From Plantago ovata (Eukaryota > Streptophyta > Magnoliopsida > Lamiales > Plantaginaceae), in NCBI GenBank assembly GCA_028274465.1, contig CM051457.1:49322362-49386361 (forward strand): a stretch of DNA of 64,000 bases, given 5' to 3'. Of the stretch, positions 10,146 to 22,495 are shown piece by piece. The notes under the pieces are model-generated. The model saw only the letters and a program-made list of their open reading frames with translations. It ran no database searches and was not told where the DNA came from. Every line of letters begins with the position of its first letter. Position 1 is the first letter of the stretch. A program made the position numbers and the translations under genes.

Positions 10146-11335
10146 TAATGAACGTGTATTTTACACCTTCATTCGAGTCTTTTTTCACCTATTTTTGCTA
10201 TCCTCTATGTTAATTTAGCTATATTATAGTGCATTTTATTAGAATAGTGTCACGTTTCCCTTTAGTTTGCATTTTTCAGGTTTTAGGTGAAAAACGTGTT
10301 TTCCGAGCAATTATATTGAAGAGAACGAAGAATCGGTGTTCCGAGGATATTTTTGGAGTATCTAGAAGGTTCCGGATGGGATTTGAAGTCTAGGGGTCGA
10401 GTTTCAAGGCTTAAAGGTCACTAGAAGGCAAAATCCGAGTCCGAAAAGAAAAAGAAATCCAAAAACGCGTCCCTCGCCGACTGGAGCTCCCGGGCGGTTC
10501 GCCCGGGATGTGGGGCGGTTCGCCCCACACCAGGCGGTTCGCCCGGTGTGTGGGGCGACTCGCCCCACACGTTCCGAACTCCTATATATAGTTACAGTTT
10601 CTCTACGTTTTTTCAGACTTTCTCAGACCTTTTTTCATACCTTTCTCATTAGTTTTAGGTAGGAATTCTCCAGAGCCTGTTCTGGGAATTCTTAGCATAG
10701 GAGACAATTTTTCTTATCAATTTGGAGCTTGTGAGTTCGCGATTCTTTGGAGATTGACAACCTTCGTCGGTAACATTGTATCTCACGATTTTTCTATTTA
10801 TATTTATATCTTTCAACATGTTTTCATTCAATCTTGCTTTGATTTCTGTTGATTGCATGACATCTGTGAGTAGCTAAATCTATCGTTGGTGATAGTATGT
10901 GATTTCTTAGCGAGGGTTCTTAATTATGCATGATGGCGGTAATGCGAAGAAGACTTTGAGTTATTTCTTTATTTCTTTGATCTATCTAAGCCCTCTATCT
11001 TCGTAGTGATGAATTGAACGGAACACATTGGACAATTCATGATCTTAGATTTCTATGCAAAACGATCGGGTACTTCATGCATGATTATTAACCTGCTATG
11101 CTTTGAATGATCATACTATCACTAACTTCCATTATCTTGATAAGAAAAATCTGTGTTAAGTCGTTTGTTGAGTTTATAGTTTAAGTTAAATTAGATAAAT
11201 CTAGTTATAGTCCTTAGAGATCGACACTCGAGGTTATTTTACTGCTACACTACGGTTTTCGTTGTAGTTGTGAATTGCCTTTGGCTAAAAACAAATTTAT
11301 TTGATTAATTGAATCTGACAAATTCCAGTTCATCA
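10146..11335 (+). repeat. 3' LTR of the Athila-type element
   Basis: This LTR begins TAATGAACG (the first G of TG is changed to A) and ends TTCATCA, followed by target copy GTACG. It includes the palindrome cluster at 10489-10570 and TATA box at 10583-10590. It is nearly identical to the 5' LTR. Confidence 0.92.
10489..10570. repeat. cluster of short GC palindromes in the 3' LTR
   Basis: The same four units as in the 5' LTR, here with the second unit intact (GTGGGGCGGTTCGCCCCAC). Confidence 0.85.
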
Positions 11336-11340
11336 GTACG

Positions 11341-12241
11341 TTTCTCTATAACTTTTCAGTTATTGAGAGAATCTCATATTTTACTATACATACTTCACGG
11401 TATATTGAAAGTAAATATAAATCTGACCCAAGTATGATATGTAACTCAAGAATCTGTATCTTGTACTCTAAAGGCTTTGATGCAGTTCCTAAGTACTATC
11501 AGTACTTGTTGGGGTTCAGGACACTTGAAACTACGTTAACACTAACGAAATATCACCAGCTTGGGTTGCAACAGTATAGGGACTAGGGACTGTGTCTAGA
11601 GTGTTTGGCTTAAATACATGTGTCCATGAGCAAATGCCATAACTCGAAGAAAATGAGCAAGGGCAAGATCTTGACCAAATGCATATGATTTATCACTATG
11701 TGCATTAGCAAAGTGTGTTTTCATATGTGTCTTATTTTTCTCAAGCATTGCATATAACCAACGTTGTGCATCCATGTTCGCTTCTTATTCAAGCCTTTCA
11801 AGTGTTGGTATATATTAGTGAAAGTCAAACCCATTTGAATAATGGCAAAATCACATTTGAGGTCACAAACTTGCACAAGTGTTGCAAGGAGTCACTACTC
11901 TATTTTGAATATGTTTTTGGGGCAATAAGTATGCAATTGGGTTGAGTATTGAGACTAATATATGCAAATAGGGTCTTTTAGGATTCTGACAGCTAGAATT
12001 TGAGGTGCATAGGGCAGTATTGGGCACGTGACCTCCCCTAGTTTTTACAAGCTGAATTCAAATTATTTACCTCTGTACTATATACCCAACATGTTCACCT
12101 CAGTAGATGTGATTTGTTTTTAATTTACCTGCGTTTTCACTATTACTTTAATATACATCTGTCCCTGTTTACCAATACAAACTCAAAATTCTCAAATTAG
12201 GGCCAAAAAATTCACCCATCTTCACCCTAGAATCGAAGAAA
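11341..12241. other. non-coding spacer between the Athila-type element and the MULE gene
   Basis: AT-rich sequence with no coding frame I can support. A short plus-strand frame at 11715-11945 has no recognisable motif. The last ~70 bp may be the 5' leader of the MULE gene at 12242. Confidence 0.5.
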
Positions 12242-14826
12242 ATGGATTTCTTCGACAAGCCACAGCCTCCATCTAATGTAGAGCTCGTGTGCAGGATCCG
12301 ATCAACTTCCGTTAAGATACGTGCTAGTGACGCAACAACATTGCAGTTATTCAAGCAGCGAATCAAAGGTTTGAAACTAGATCTTCTCCCCCAATTTACA
12401 AAACAAATTCTAATTTGACTGTTATGTTCAATGCCTTGTTCTTCTTTTATGATTACTGAATGTGTAAACAATTTGTTGTAATCTTCAATCCCGTATCTTT
12501 TTTCCTCTTTTCCCAAAATGCCATAATCAAAATTTTGTATGCTGCTCTGTTAATCTGATTAATACCAAAATAACATGTATGATGTTTTTGTGATTAAGTT
12601 CATCGTGGGAACGAGGATGCTGTTATGATCCATTCTTAGATTCACTGCTGATATGGTTTAATTTTGAATATAAAGTTGCATTTAAGATTCAATTCATTTC
12701 AATTCAATGTGTGTTGCTTACATGCCTGGAAACGAGGATGCTGTTATGATCCATTCTTAGATTAACTGCTGATATGGTTTATTTTTTGGAAAGTTGGATC
12801 CAAGATTCAATTCAGTGCTGGTATGAGAATGATTGTTGGTCATTTTTCTTTTAGAGGATTCAATTCAATGTGTGTTGCTTATTAATCTCTACCTGTTGTC
12901 CTTTTCTAATAACAGAAATGAATCCCAATTTGCAAGCGCCTGTTTGAAGGGTTCATGTTCGCCATAAATAACTCGGAAGATTGCTCGTTAAACACTGAGG
13001 CAGATTTCCAGAACATGTTGTTATTAGCTAGGTGCCTCAGCCTCTATGAAATCATTATTACACTGCCTCAGCCATGTAACCCAACTCCCAAGGCCCGTGC
13101 CTCCCAAATTGATCAGTATTATAGCATGTCAAAACCCAATATTAATACTCAATGCAGGCCCCTCACTTTCGACTTGAACGTAGAGTTTGTTAATGAAAGT
13201 GAGGAAACGCCTTGTCGCGAAGAGCCCCCCTACACCTGCTAAAAAAATACTGCCCAAGGTAGAATTGAATGAAGCATCACCTAAATCCCAGAAACGAGTC
13301 AAATGTTTTGCATACAAGGACAGAGTGTTGAAGGATTCCCCGTGTCCAACCATATCCAAGAACAAAAGGAAACAAGAAATACCACCTGAGTACTTTGATG
13401 AGGAATATTCACCATCCAAAAAGATGCCAAACTTATCAAATCCACCACCCCCATATATACCCGACTTCAAAAACCCTTCTGCACCGAAAAGTAGGCTAAA
13501 GATTCTGCAGGAGAAGCATGAAAGGGCAGACTACTACCCTGGTGCTACAACATCTGTGCTGATATTTGATTTTAACCCATCTCATGAAGCTCCAGCATTG
13601 TGATCAGCTAACTGGGTTAACTACATAACTGATGTAGGCCAGGAATTTCGAGGAGGTGTAGTTGAATTCCGAGATAAGCTTGTTAAGTACTCTGCAACAT
13701 TAGGCTTCCGTTACAAATATTCGAGGAACAATGCCAAATATATTAAAGCTTACTGTGGGGCTAAAGTCGAAGGATGCAAGTGGCATGTGCGTGGTTCTAA
13801 ACATGGTGTAGCAGAGACATTTATTGTGAAAAAGGCAAACCTTGTTCATACTTGCAAGCTTGCGATGCTTAGGTATGATTCTAAGCGAATGGGCCAGCGA
13901 ACTCTAGGCAACATCATTAAGAATATGATACGTGCAACCCCCGGGCTTACTGCAATTGGCATTCAACGAGAGATATTTGACAACTGGGATTTGTTATCAA
14001 ATATGAGAAAGTATGGCGTTCTTTAGAAACAGCTAGAGCTAATTTATTTGGAGATTATAACTCCTCATTCAATGAACTCCGTTGGTACACAGAGGCTATA
14101 AGAAGGACGAACCCAGGAAGTGTAACCGCGCTAGAGACTGATCCAAAAAACAATAGGTTCAAAAGGCTCTTCGTTGCTTTCGATGCAAGCCTCAAGGGAT
14201 TCAAATATTGCACGCCAATGCTTTTTGTTGATGGGACTTTCTTGAAGGCAGCTACCGCTAAGGATGGGAATAACGGTAAGAACCACTCAATATTGCTAGC
14301 AGATGCTGTTACGATATTTTTTGCATAAAATAATTTTGTTAAAAGCCAAATGTATATGTTGTTATAAACATACATGTTGCTTTGTACAATTTATTAGTGG
14401 TTTGCTTTCATCCCAAACAGCTATGAGATTATGTTGCATTCACATATCTATGTATTCCATCCTAATATTACATCCCCATGTGTTGTAGGACTCTTCCCAA
14501 TTGCACTTGCAATTGTTGCATCTGAGAATGCAGAGAACAGGACATGGTTCCTAAAGATGCTTGATGAGCATGTACACCACCGTGAAGAGATTACTTACGT
14601 CTCAGATAGGGCTGGAGGACTCATTCATGCATTTGATAAAGTTTACCCCAACAAACCAGTGCATCACTTCTGTCTATATCACTTGATGAAGAACTTAAGG
14701 AACATGTATAAGGGAAAAAAAAAAACTCAGACAAGTTCAAGAATCTCATGTGCAAGTTGCTAAAAGATGTTGCTTATGCCCCAACTATGCATCTCTATCA
14801 TAGATGTATACAAAAGTTCAAAAATA
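12242..14826 (+). pseudogene. MULE (Mutator-like) transposase gene, broken
   Basis: A first exon begins at 12242 (MDFFDKPQPPSNVEL) and seems to end at a GT near 12370. After a ~550-bp intron the frame resumes near 12920. A MuDR-type N-terminal region follows (FRYKYSRNNAKYIKAYC, then CKWHVR; about 13620-13870). The MULE transposase core starts at about 14010: VDGTF with the first catalytic Asp, an intron at 14276-14488, then FPIALAIVASEN, YVSDRAGGL with the second Asp, and HHFCLYHLMKNLR with the conserved CxxH. Lesions are an in-frame TGA at 13601, a frameshift near 14000 (YEKVWRSLETARANLF continues in another frame), another frameshift in the A-run near 14720, and loss of the C-terminal part after about 14826. 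Terminal inverted repeats were not found. It cannot make an active transposase. Confidence 0.85.
12610..12790 (+). repeat. tandem duplication in the MULE gene's first intron
   Basis: A block with GGGAACGAGGATGCTG followed by GATCCATTCTTAGATT and CTGCTGATATGGTTTA occurs at about 12610-12662, and again at about 12728-12782 with a few changes; the period is about 117 bp. Related AATTCAATGTGTGTTGCTTA blocks follow each. Confidence 0.7.
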
Positions 14827-15140
14827 TAAGAAACTAAGTAACTTATGGAAAATTTGACTGAAACATTTAAGATAGCTATTTATGCTCATTCATTAAATAT
14901 TTACTATATTAGGATCACTATTATCTCCATTCATCAAGTCCATCTTTAACTAAATCAATAAGTCTCCAAATTTTTGCCTATTGACACTACTGAATAAGAT
15001 TGGAAAAAAAAATTCAATACTCCGTGATAGTCCTTGTGCATTATTTGTAATTAGTAATGAGAATTATGTACCACCATGCATGACAGTATGACACAACATA
15101 CTCCTCCAGCCGCAAAACATGTATCATCGGCTATAAATCT
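14827..15140. other. AT-rich spacer, no feature seen
   Basis: No coding signal or recognisable repeat is visible between the broken MULE gene and the tandem repeat at 15141. Confidence 0.4.
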
Positions 15141-15319
15141 TGTACCAAGACTAACATTGAATCGCACACACAACAACACTCGAACATAATTAAATCATGT
15201 ACGACAACATATACATAGTGCACATACATAGTGTGTATCATGTACCAAGACTAACATTGAATCGCACACACAACAACACTCGAACATAATTAAATCATGT
15301 CCGACAACACATACATAGT
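15141..15319. repeat. tandem repeat, 100-bp period, two copies
   Basis: A block beginning TGTACCAAGACTAACATTGA and ending AAATCATGTACGACAACA is present at 15141 and again at 15241 with very few changes. The surrounding 15.1-15.65 kb is unusually rich in CATGTAC and CATGTA. Similar sequence continues after the copia element (22.1-23.7 kb), so the copia element split an older repeat-rich region. Confidence 0.75.
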
Positions 15320-15651
15320 GTGTACCACAAACAAAATGCTCCCAGAAATCAAGTTCGAATATTGTTAACTCATGTACGACATAAAATTGACAGTCACTAA
15401 CTTAGACAAATCATGTACCCCGGCTAGAATTATATATTCAGAATTCATGTACCACCGACATTTATTCAGGTACCATATATACATATATTCATGTACGAAT
15501 ATGCACTATGTACTTTTTCTGAATCAAACTTTTACATGTACCGAACTTCAAAGACCATGTGTTGCATGTACTCCATGTATTACGCAAGAACGTGCACTGC
15601 TTTGTTTGAATGTGATTATTATTATGTACTAAACTTCAAAACCATGTATAT

Positions 15652-16690
15652 TGTTGAACATAATGAATCAAAAATACATATAATTAGCTTGTACAAAATA
15701 GGAAATGCAAAGAAATAACGAAATAAAAAGAACTCTCTTCCTGTTTCACAAAACACATTTGCATGAAGATTGAATTCGAGGCCTGCACGGACGCAGTCTC
15801 CTTAAAGCAAAATACGCCCTCTCACTACGGTGCTTGAGACGTTGAGCGGCTGCTTCCCAAGATACAACGAATTCCGAGATCACTTAGCCGCACAAGCTAG
15901 CAATCTCCAGCGAACGAAAACTAATGCCTGGATTATGCACAAGGGGAGAAGAAGAGAATAGAATAGGGAGGGTTTTTCTCTTCTTCTATTTCTTTGGATA
16001 TCTTTCTTACATGTCTTACATCTCATATATCTTGTATATGTTCTATATCTTTACATGTAAGTGAGACCTCTTTATATATGTGAGCATGGAGTATGTAACT
16101 CCTAAGTCCTTAAGTGCCTTTCATGTCATCTCATAAGTGTCCATCAATATAAAATATTTGGAGCATTATGGATGACAACAAATGTCATGTAAATGACAAC
16201 AAATGTCATGTTCAATATTTGTAACTCCCATGAGTTACAAAAGCTAACATGGGTCAACATCCTTCTAGAAGGTCTTGAGAGGTTGAACCAGCAAAAACTC
16301 GGTTTGGTTCACATTCCATGTTCGAGGGTCGCGATCCACTCGTACACAAGTCCTCTAGTTTCGTGTACCAATCTGATCAGGATTGTACTCAACTCATCTA
16401 GCTACACCACTTGGACACCAAGTAGTAACTAGTAGATTATAAACTAGAGACTTCACTTTATCTCAAGCAATGTGGGACACACCCACACAACCTTCTTACT
16501 TTAAGCACTTATTTCTCACTAACCCAAAGTCCATTATGGGTATCTAATATATCCATTCGAAACTCATACGAAGTAGCTTTCGGATATATATTACTTTATC
16601 TTAATTGCTCAATAATTAAGAAATGGTCTCCAAATAAATAAACCACAAAAGGTATTATTTATTTATCATTTTTCTTCATATTTTCCAACA
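15652..16690 (-). repeat. 3' LTR of the minus-strand copia element
   Basis: One of the two near-identical 1039-bp LTRs. Short frames in it, for example at 16193-16432, are repeated in the other LTR and are not genes. Confidence 0.92.
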
Positions 16691-17199
16691 ATCCCCCACA
16701 TGAAGAAAACTTCATGGCACAATCTAACGATTGATACCTGCATAGGATAGGTAGGTGTCGCCACCTTTGAACCTTCCCTTTTAAAATATACACCTTCTTT
16801 ACTGGCTAACAGTAGACAGCGATGTCCTTGAACTGATCTGCCGTTTGTGTAAATGATAATGCATACTACACAGATACATCTCTAGCATCATTCCGTTCTC
16901 ATGGTTGTGTTCATTTTGGCCGTGAAACACCGTTTTGGTTCTGCGAGAGTTTACAAGAATTTGGGATCTAATTCTTGTTGAAGCGGCCCTCACTTCACTC
17001 TAACATAGGTGATTCTCTTTTCCATGTAACTATATTACCAATAGGAATCATTAAAACCCTTGCGGTTAACCTCTTTACCTTGAGTCTCTATATAGGTGAA
17101 ACCCACACAGTGAACTCCTTCCTTGATGCAATTAGGTTGTCCCTTTTGAACCTAGATCTTGGGATCTCCAGTCAACTAGGTTGGGTTTTTCCTTCGCAT

Positions 17200-20100
17200 C
17201 AACAGTTGGTCAACGTCTTCAATCCCATTCCAAGAAGACTTTGCCACCATCTCATGACATAAAACTATAGTTAGTGTACGGATCCGCTTTATTATCTTTA
17301 GACCTCACAAGCCTAGCAAGATAATTTCAGTCATGAGAATTTGTGTAACGGGCTTATGTCTAGACTTACCGTTATACAAATTACTTTGATCTCTACCAAT
17401 TACAAAATTGGTTGTACAATGCAAACTTGTTGCTTGGCACAAGTTTAGGCAACATGGAAGACTCATATAAATAGCAACTCGGCTTTCTTTGCACCTAAGT
17501 CCAACACAATGGACTTTACTTCCATCATGGATCTTCTATAACATCTTGTTCATAGAATTTTCAAGAAATTTCTCACCCCCACAGGTGAAGACATTATCCA
17601 TTAGTGGATTTACAATTCTTGGAACTCGTGATCCAGTTTGCATCCACATATCTTTATCGCACAACTTGCTATTTTGAACACTTTAGCCCACAAGCCCGAT
17701 AAAATCTCAAGTACTTTGGTACTTCTCGTTATAGTCTTTCGCAACTCACTTCGGGATTTTTCATGTGATGGCTTAGTTCACTCACAACAAAGGCCAAACC
17801 ATGTCTTGTGCAATTTTATCAAGTCCAACAAGCTTTCACCTTTTCTAGAGTATTCAACACATGAGATACTCCTTGACCAATGTTCTTAGCAAGATATACA
17901 TTTTAACCAAAGATGTTCTAGTCACTTCATGACTATCCTTGTTAAAATTCTCCATAACCTCAACCACATGGTGAGATTAGCTCAACAACACCCATCGGTT
18001 GTTCATAGAATATCAATCCCCAAGGATTGCTTCAACTAGACCGAAGTCCTACATATGAAATCTATATATCAACGTATCCTTCGTAGATTTGAACATCATG
18101 TCATTACTAATGATAGTCAAATCGTTTACATAAAGATATAAAATGGGATAGCCACTTTTCAACTCTTTCATGTAAAATTACTTATCATTTTCATAAATGA
18201 CAAACTCCTTTCCATCATGGCATTAGGATTTCATATGCCACTAATTTTGTTTCAAGCCACATAAAGACTTGACCAATTTACAAATCTTCTTTTCAAGTTC
18301 ACGTACAAGAAGGTCTATGGTCTTGCCATACAAATCTCTTCTTCTAAATTATCATTTAGAGAAACCATCTATACATCCAATTCAATTGCCCAAAGTAGCA
18401 ATTATCTTTCATATGGATGTTACTCTTGACACAATCAAATTGAGTCACTATGGTCTCAACCATCTTTAGCAGTAAACTAGTATCGCTTTATGTTTATCAA
18501 TAGTTCAACTTGTTTCAATTTCCCTTGAAAGACATACTTGGAAACTAGTAGTTTTCTTCCTTGAGGAAGATCCAATAGCCTTCGAGTATGAATTTCTCAA
18601 AATTGAATTACTTCCACTATTGATAGTTTTTTTTTTTTTTTTTTTTTTTTTTACAACAAAGTTTTTCAACCAAGGTCTCAACCTTTTTCGCAACTTTGAG
18701 GTTCACTCTCTAGCATGTAAGTCAAGAACTTAGGATCAAACCACTGTTTCAATCTTGCTTATTTTCTATGTTTCATTCTAACCATGTATGTCACACCATG
18801 TGACCATTTAGAAAAATATTTTGTAACATCTTCTAATTTCATGTGGAACCACATCCACCAAGAATGAAACTTTATTCATTATCATATTCTTGTGCACATC
18901 TATAACCATAGATTTCACCACCAAGAACTGATAAACAATATTTCTATATGCATATCCAAGTAAAATGCACTCAACAATTTCAAGTCCTTACTTAACCTTT
19001 AAAGGTAAAGGAACCACACATCCCTACACTCACAAGTGTATCTCAAAGTGATTTTATCTTTTCATGCCTTGGCATGTAACTTACCCCCACATTTCTCGAA
19101 TCATGGGAGAAGTATGGCATTTCATAATTCTTTCAAGACATTATTTCTTTCAAATGCCATTTTGGATGAAGGGGCTAAGGAGCATTAGTCTCATATTTTA
19201 TGCAACTAAGTGCATAAATATAATCAAATGGCGAATCAACTTCCAAACCACGATTACTCCTATCACTTAACCTTCTTGTTAAGTTTCTCAACATCCTTTT
19301 TATAGAGAACAACTTCTCCATAATTTCATTTTTACTCTTTAGAAGATGACCGTAGTGTCATCATCTACAAAAGTAATAACATTTTTTACTACCACACATA
19401 TTAAACCACACACACATGTATGATTTAAACCAAAGTGTTTTATTTTCTTTCCAACACAATGAAAAGAATAATTATTCAACAACATACATTCACATGTGTG
19501 AATCAAATCATGTTGTTCCACTTCTCCTTTCAACACATTAAAAGGAACTTGACAACTTTCCTTTGCCACATTTTTCACACTTGGATGTGATCTCTATGTG
19601 CAATGATATTGAACATTTCAAGTTAATCATTATACTCAAAATATTTAACATGTCCAAATCTTCCGTTTCCAAAAGCATAAAGCAATTAGAAATTCATAGC
19701 TTTTACATTAGCTTTGTTGCTAACATCATCACATTGATTTTGAACATGCCTTTAGCAAAATAATCTTGGCGAACATAGTTATCATTAATGGTCAAAGTGA
19801 CCTTTAAGAGACTCAAACAAAATACATATGTCATACTTGATTAGGAGAGAATAAATTCTTCATAATCTTATAGACACACAATACTTTGTAAAAACCAACT
19901 TTAGCCAAGATGTCATTTCAAAATCTTGATGCCATAAAAATCTCAATTCTCTATGCACAAAGTTTTCCAACAACCTCAATTTCGTCCAATTGAGAAAACA
20001 TAGTTTTGTCAAAATACAAATGTCTAGTAGCACTAGTTCCAATGAACCACCTCTTGGTGTTCAACATCAAAAGGTTCACCTTATGTAAAACAATACATAG

Positions 20101-20750
20101 GTTTCACAATCTCATGGCCTTTGCCAATCCAATGTTAAACTCACACTCAAGAACTACACAAGCATCTATGGTGAGATAACACATGAGACCCAACATGGTC
20201 AAATGTTCATCATTTGTTAAACTCATCCACAAGAGCTACAAAAGCTTCTATGATGAGATAACTCACAAGATCCAACATGATCAAGTGCCCATAATTTGTT
20301 TTGAATTCACAAGTCATCTTGATGTATGAAACACATTCTCACATGGTATAATAATCAACATAACCATATTGTCACTTCTCATTTGGAACTCACAAGAATA
20401 CTTTAACAAGAATTCCACAACATGAACAAAAGTTCAACAAAACTTTTCCAAATAGTGACAACAACAAAAGCTAAAATGTAATCTCATGCCTTGTAATTCC
20501 AAAAGAATTTTGCAACAACAAACAACAATCAACAAAACAATACCAAAATCAATTTACATGGCAATTACAACATGCATACTAGTTAATCTAAGTTTCACAA
20601 GAAACTTCATCTACTAGATTACATTTTATAAAAACTTTTAAACGCATTATACCAAATGAATCATGCTAAGCACCAATCAAAACATACCATCAAGACTTGT
20701 AAATAAAAACTCAAACAAATAACCAAAACAAGAAATACTTACTTGACATC
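17200..20750 (-). pseudogene. copia pol remnants inside the element
   Basis: On the minus strand near 18300-18255 the translation KKICKLVKSLCGLKQ corresponds to the reverse transcriptase motif CKLxKSLYGLKQ. Near 18157-18094 GYPILYLYVNDLTIISND corresponds to the YVDD active site, here YVND. Stops and frame changes surround both, and no frame in the interior exceeds about 80 codons. The catalytic Asp change and the stops rule out an active product. A T26 run sits at 18627-18652. The 16.7-17.3 kb part is the usual non-coding 3' region. Some of the interval I could not assign. Confidence 0.7.
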
Positions 20751-21047
20751 CATTCAAGATTTTTTTCCCCAACCTTTGTGTTTGCCTATTGAGATTAGAG
20801 TATTCATGACAATGATCCTTGCACCATGGATCAAACGAACCTTCTCAATCTCCATATTGATCCTTGCACTATGGATCAAATCAATCTTCCATAAATCATT
20901 CCGAGAATATTCCAAGTGTATATCGACAATGATTCTTTCGTCATTTCCTATCAAAGAAAACAAGCAAGTTAGTATTTTCGAATCAACAGGGATTAATCCA
21001 CTCAAATCCAAGGATAAGAGAAGATTAACATTATTTTTCTTTAAGAT

Positions 21048-22086
21048 TGTTGAACATAATGAATCAAAAATACATATAATTAGCTTGTACAAAATAGGAA
21101 ATGCAAAGAAATAACGAAATAAAAAGAACTCTCTTCCTGTTTCACAAAACACATTTGCATGAAGATTGAATTCGAGGCCTGCACGGACGCAGTCTCCTTA
21201 AAGCAAAATACGCCCTCTCACTACGGTGCTTGAGACGTTGAGCGGCTGCTTCCCAAGATACAACGAATTCCGAGATCACTTAGCCGCACAAGCTAGCAAT
21301 CTCCAGCGAACGAAAACTAATGCCTGGATTATGCACAAGGGGAGAAGAAGAGAATAGAATAGGGAGGGTTTTTCTCTTCTTCTATTTCTTTGGATATCTT
21401 TCTTACATGTCTTACATCTCATATATCTTGTATATGTTCTATATCTTTACATGTAAGTGAGACCTCTTTATATATGTGAGCATGGAGTATGTAACTCCTA
21501 AGTCCTTAAGTGCCTTTCATGTCATCTCATAAGTGTCCATCAATATAAAATATTTGGAGCATTATGGATGACAACAAATGTCATGTAAATGACAACAAAT
21601 GTCATGTTAAATATTTGTAACTCCCATGAGTTACAAAAGCTAACATGGGTCAACATCCTTCTAGAAGGTCTTGAGAGGTTGAACCAGCAAAAACTCGGTT
21701 TGGTTCACATTCCATGTTCGAGGGTCGCGATCCACTCGTACACAAGTCCTCTAGTTTCGTGTACCAATCTGATCAGGATTGTACTCAACTCATCTAGCTA
21801 CACCACTTGGACACCAAGTAGTAACTAGTAGATTATAAACTAGAGACTTCACTTTATCTCAAGCAATGTGGGACACACCCACACAACCTTCTTACTTTAA
21901 GCACTTATTTCTCACTAACCCAAAGTCCATTATGGGTATCTAATATATCCATTCGAAACTCATACGAAGTAGCTTTCGGATATATATTACTTTATCTTAA
22001 TTGCTCAATAATTAAGAAATGGTCTCCAAATAAATAAACCACAAAAGGTATTATTTATTTATCATTTTTCTTCATATTTTCCAACA
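21048..22086 (-). repeat. 5' LTR of the minus-strand copia element
   Basis: The partner of 15652-16690. The target copy TATAT follows at 22087-22091. Confidence 0.92.
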
Positions 22087-22495
22087 TATATTACCTAAGA
22101 TACATGTACTATTATTTCGAATCTAATTTTTTACATGTGTCTAGCTTTCAAGAAACATGTATTTTAGGGAAAGAAACACAATAAATTTCAAAACATGTGC
22201 CATCTGGTCTTACTATTCTAACATTTTGTACACCAACTCTCCAACCTTTGTACCCGCCATTGGAACTACATTTCAACATTTGGCTTCACTATTCCTTTCC
22301 AAAGCCTTCGAGTCTTCGACAATGTTGCTTTGTATTTTTCCGCTTCATTTTGAGTATGGTCCTGACTCCTGAATTAATTGTACATCTTGTTTCATTGTTT
22401 GTCCGCCAAAAATCAAGTCCTTAATTGATTCTGCATCTATGATTGGCCGTCTCTGTTCTTTCATATACACGAGTCTCACCAATAACAAGAATATA

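Larger units (their letters stand above)
3647..11335 (+). mobile_element. Athila-type (Ty3/gypsy) LTR retrotransposon lacking reverse transcriptase, RNase H and integrase
   Basis: Two LTRs of about 1.19 kb (3647-4835 and 10146-11335) flank an internal region. A 5-bp target duplication GTACG (3642-3646 and 11336-11340) closes the element. The primer-binding site just after the 5' LTR is of the tRNA-Asp type used by Athila elements, and a polypurine tract precedes the 3' LTR. The internal region codes for a GAG (4945-5904) and a retropepsin-like protease (5991-6830) and then stops coding. After removal of the nested solo LTR (6890-8292), about 1.9 kb remains before the 3' LTR with no reverse transcriptase, RNase H or integrase. 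The element would therefore depend on an autonomous relative. The LTRs differ at scattered sites (for example CACTTT versus CACCTT near the start), so the insertion is not brand new. Confidence 0.9.
15652..22086 (-). mobile_element. Ty1/copia LTR retrotransposon with degraded pol
   Basis: Two 1039-bp direct repeats (15652-16690 and 21048-22086) begin TGTTGAACA and end TTCCAACA. They are bounded by the target duplication TATAT (15647-15651 and 22087-22091). I noted only one difference between them by eye (TTCAATATTT versus TTAAATATTT). The polypurine tract TGTGGGGGAT, read on the minus strand, abuts the left LTR at 16691-16700, so the left LTR is the 3' LTR and the element reads on the minus strand. 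No canonical tRNA-Met primer site is seen next to the right LTR. The 4.36-kb interior has only short frames. Confidence 0.9.

Noticed and set aside
3605-11365. ATAACTTTTCAGTTA on both sides of the Athila-type element as a longer target duplication
   Set aside because: The two copies are not adjacent to the LTR ends. The 5-bp GTACG repeat at the exact borders is the proper target duplication.
15141-15319. CRISPR-like spaced repeat
   Set aside because: There are only two long copies with 100-bp spacing in a plant nuclear context; this is a simple tandem duplication.
16193-16432. 79-codon frame repeated at 21589
   Set aside because: The repetition is due to the two copia LTRs; the frame has no motif and lies in LTR non-coding sequence.
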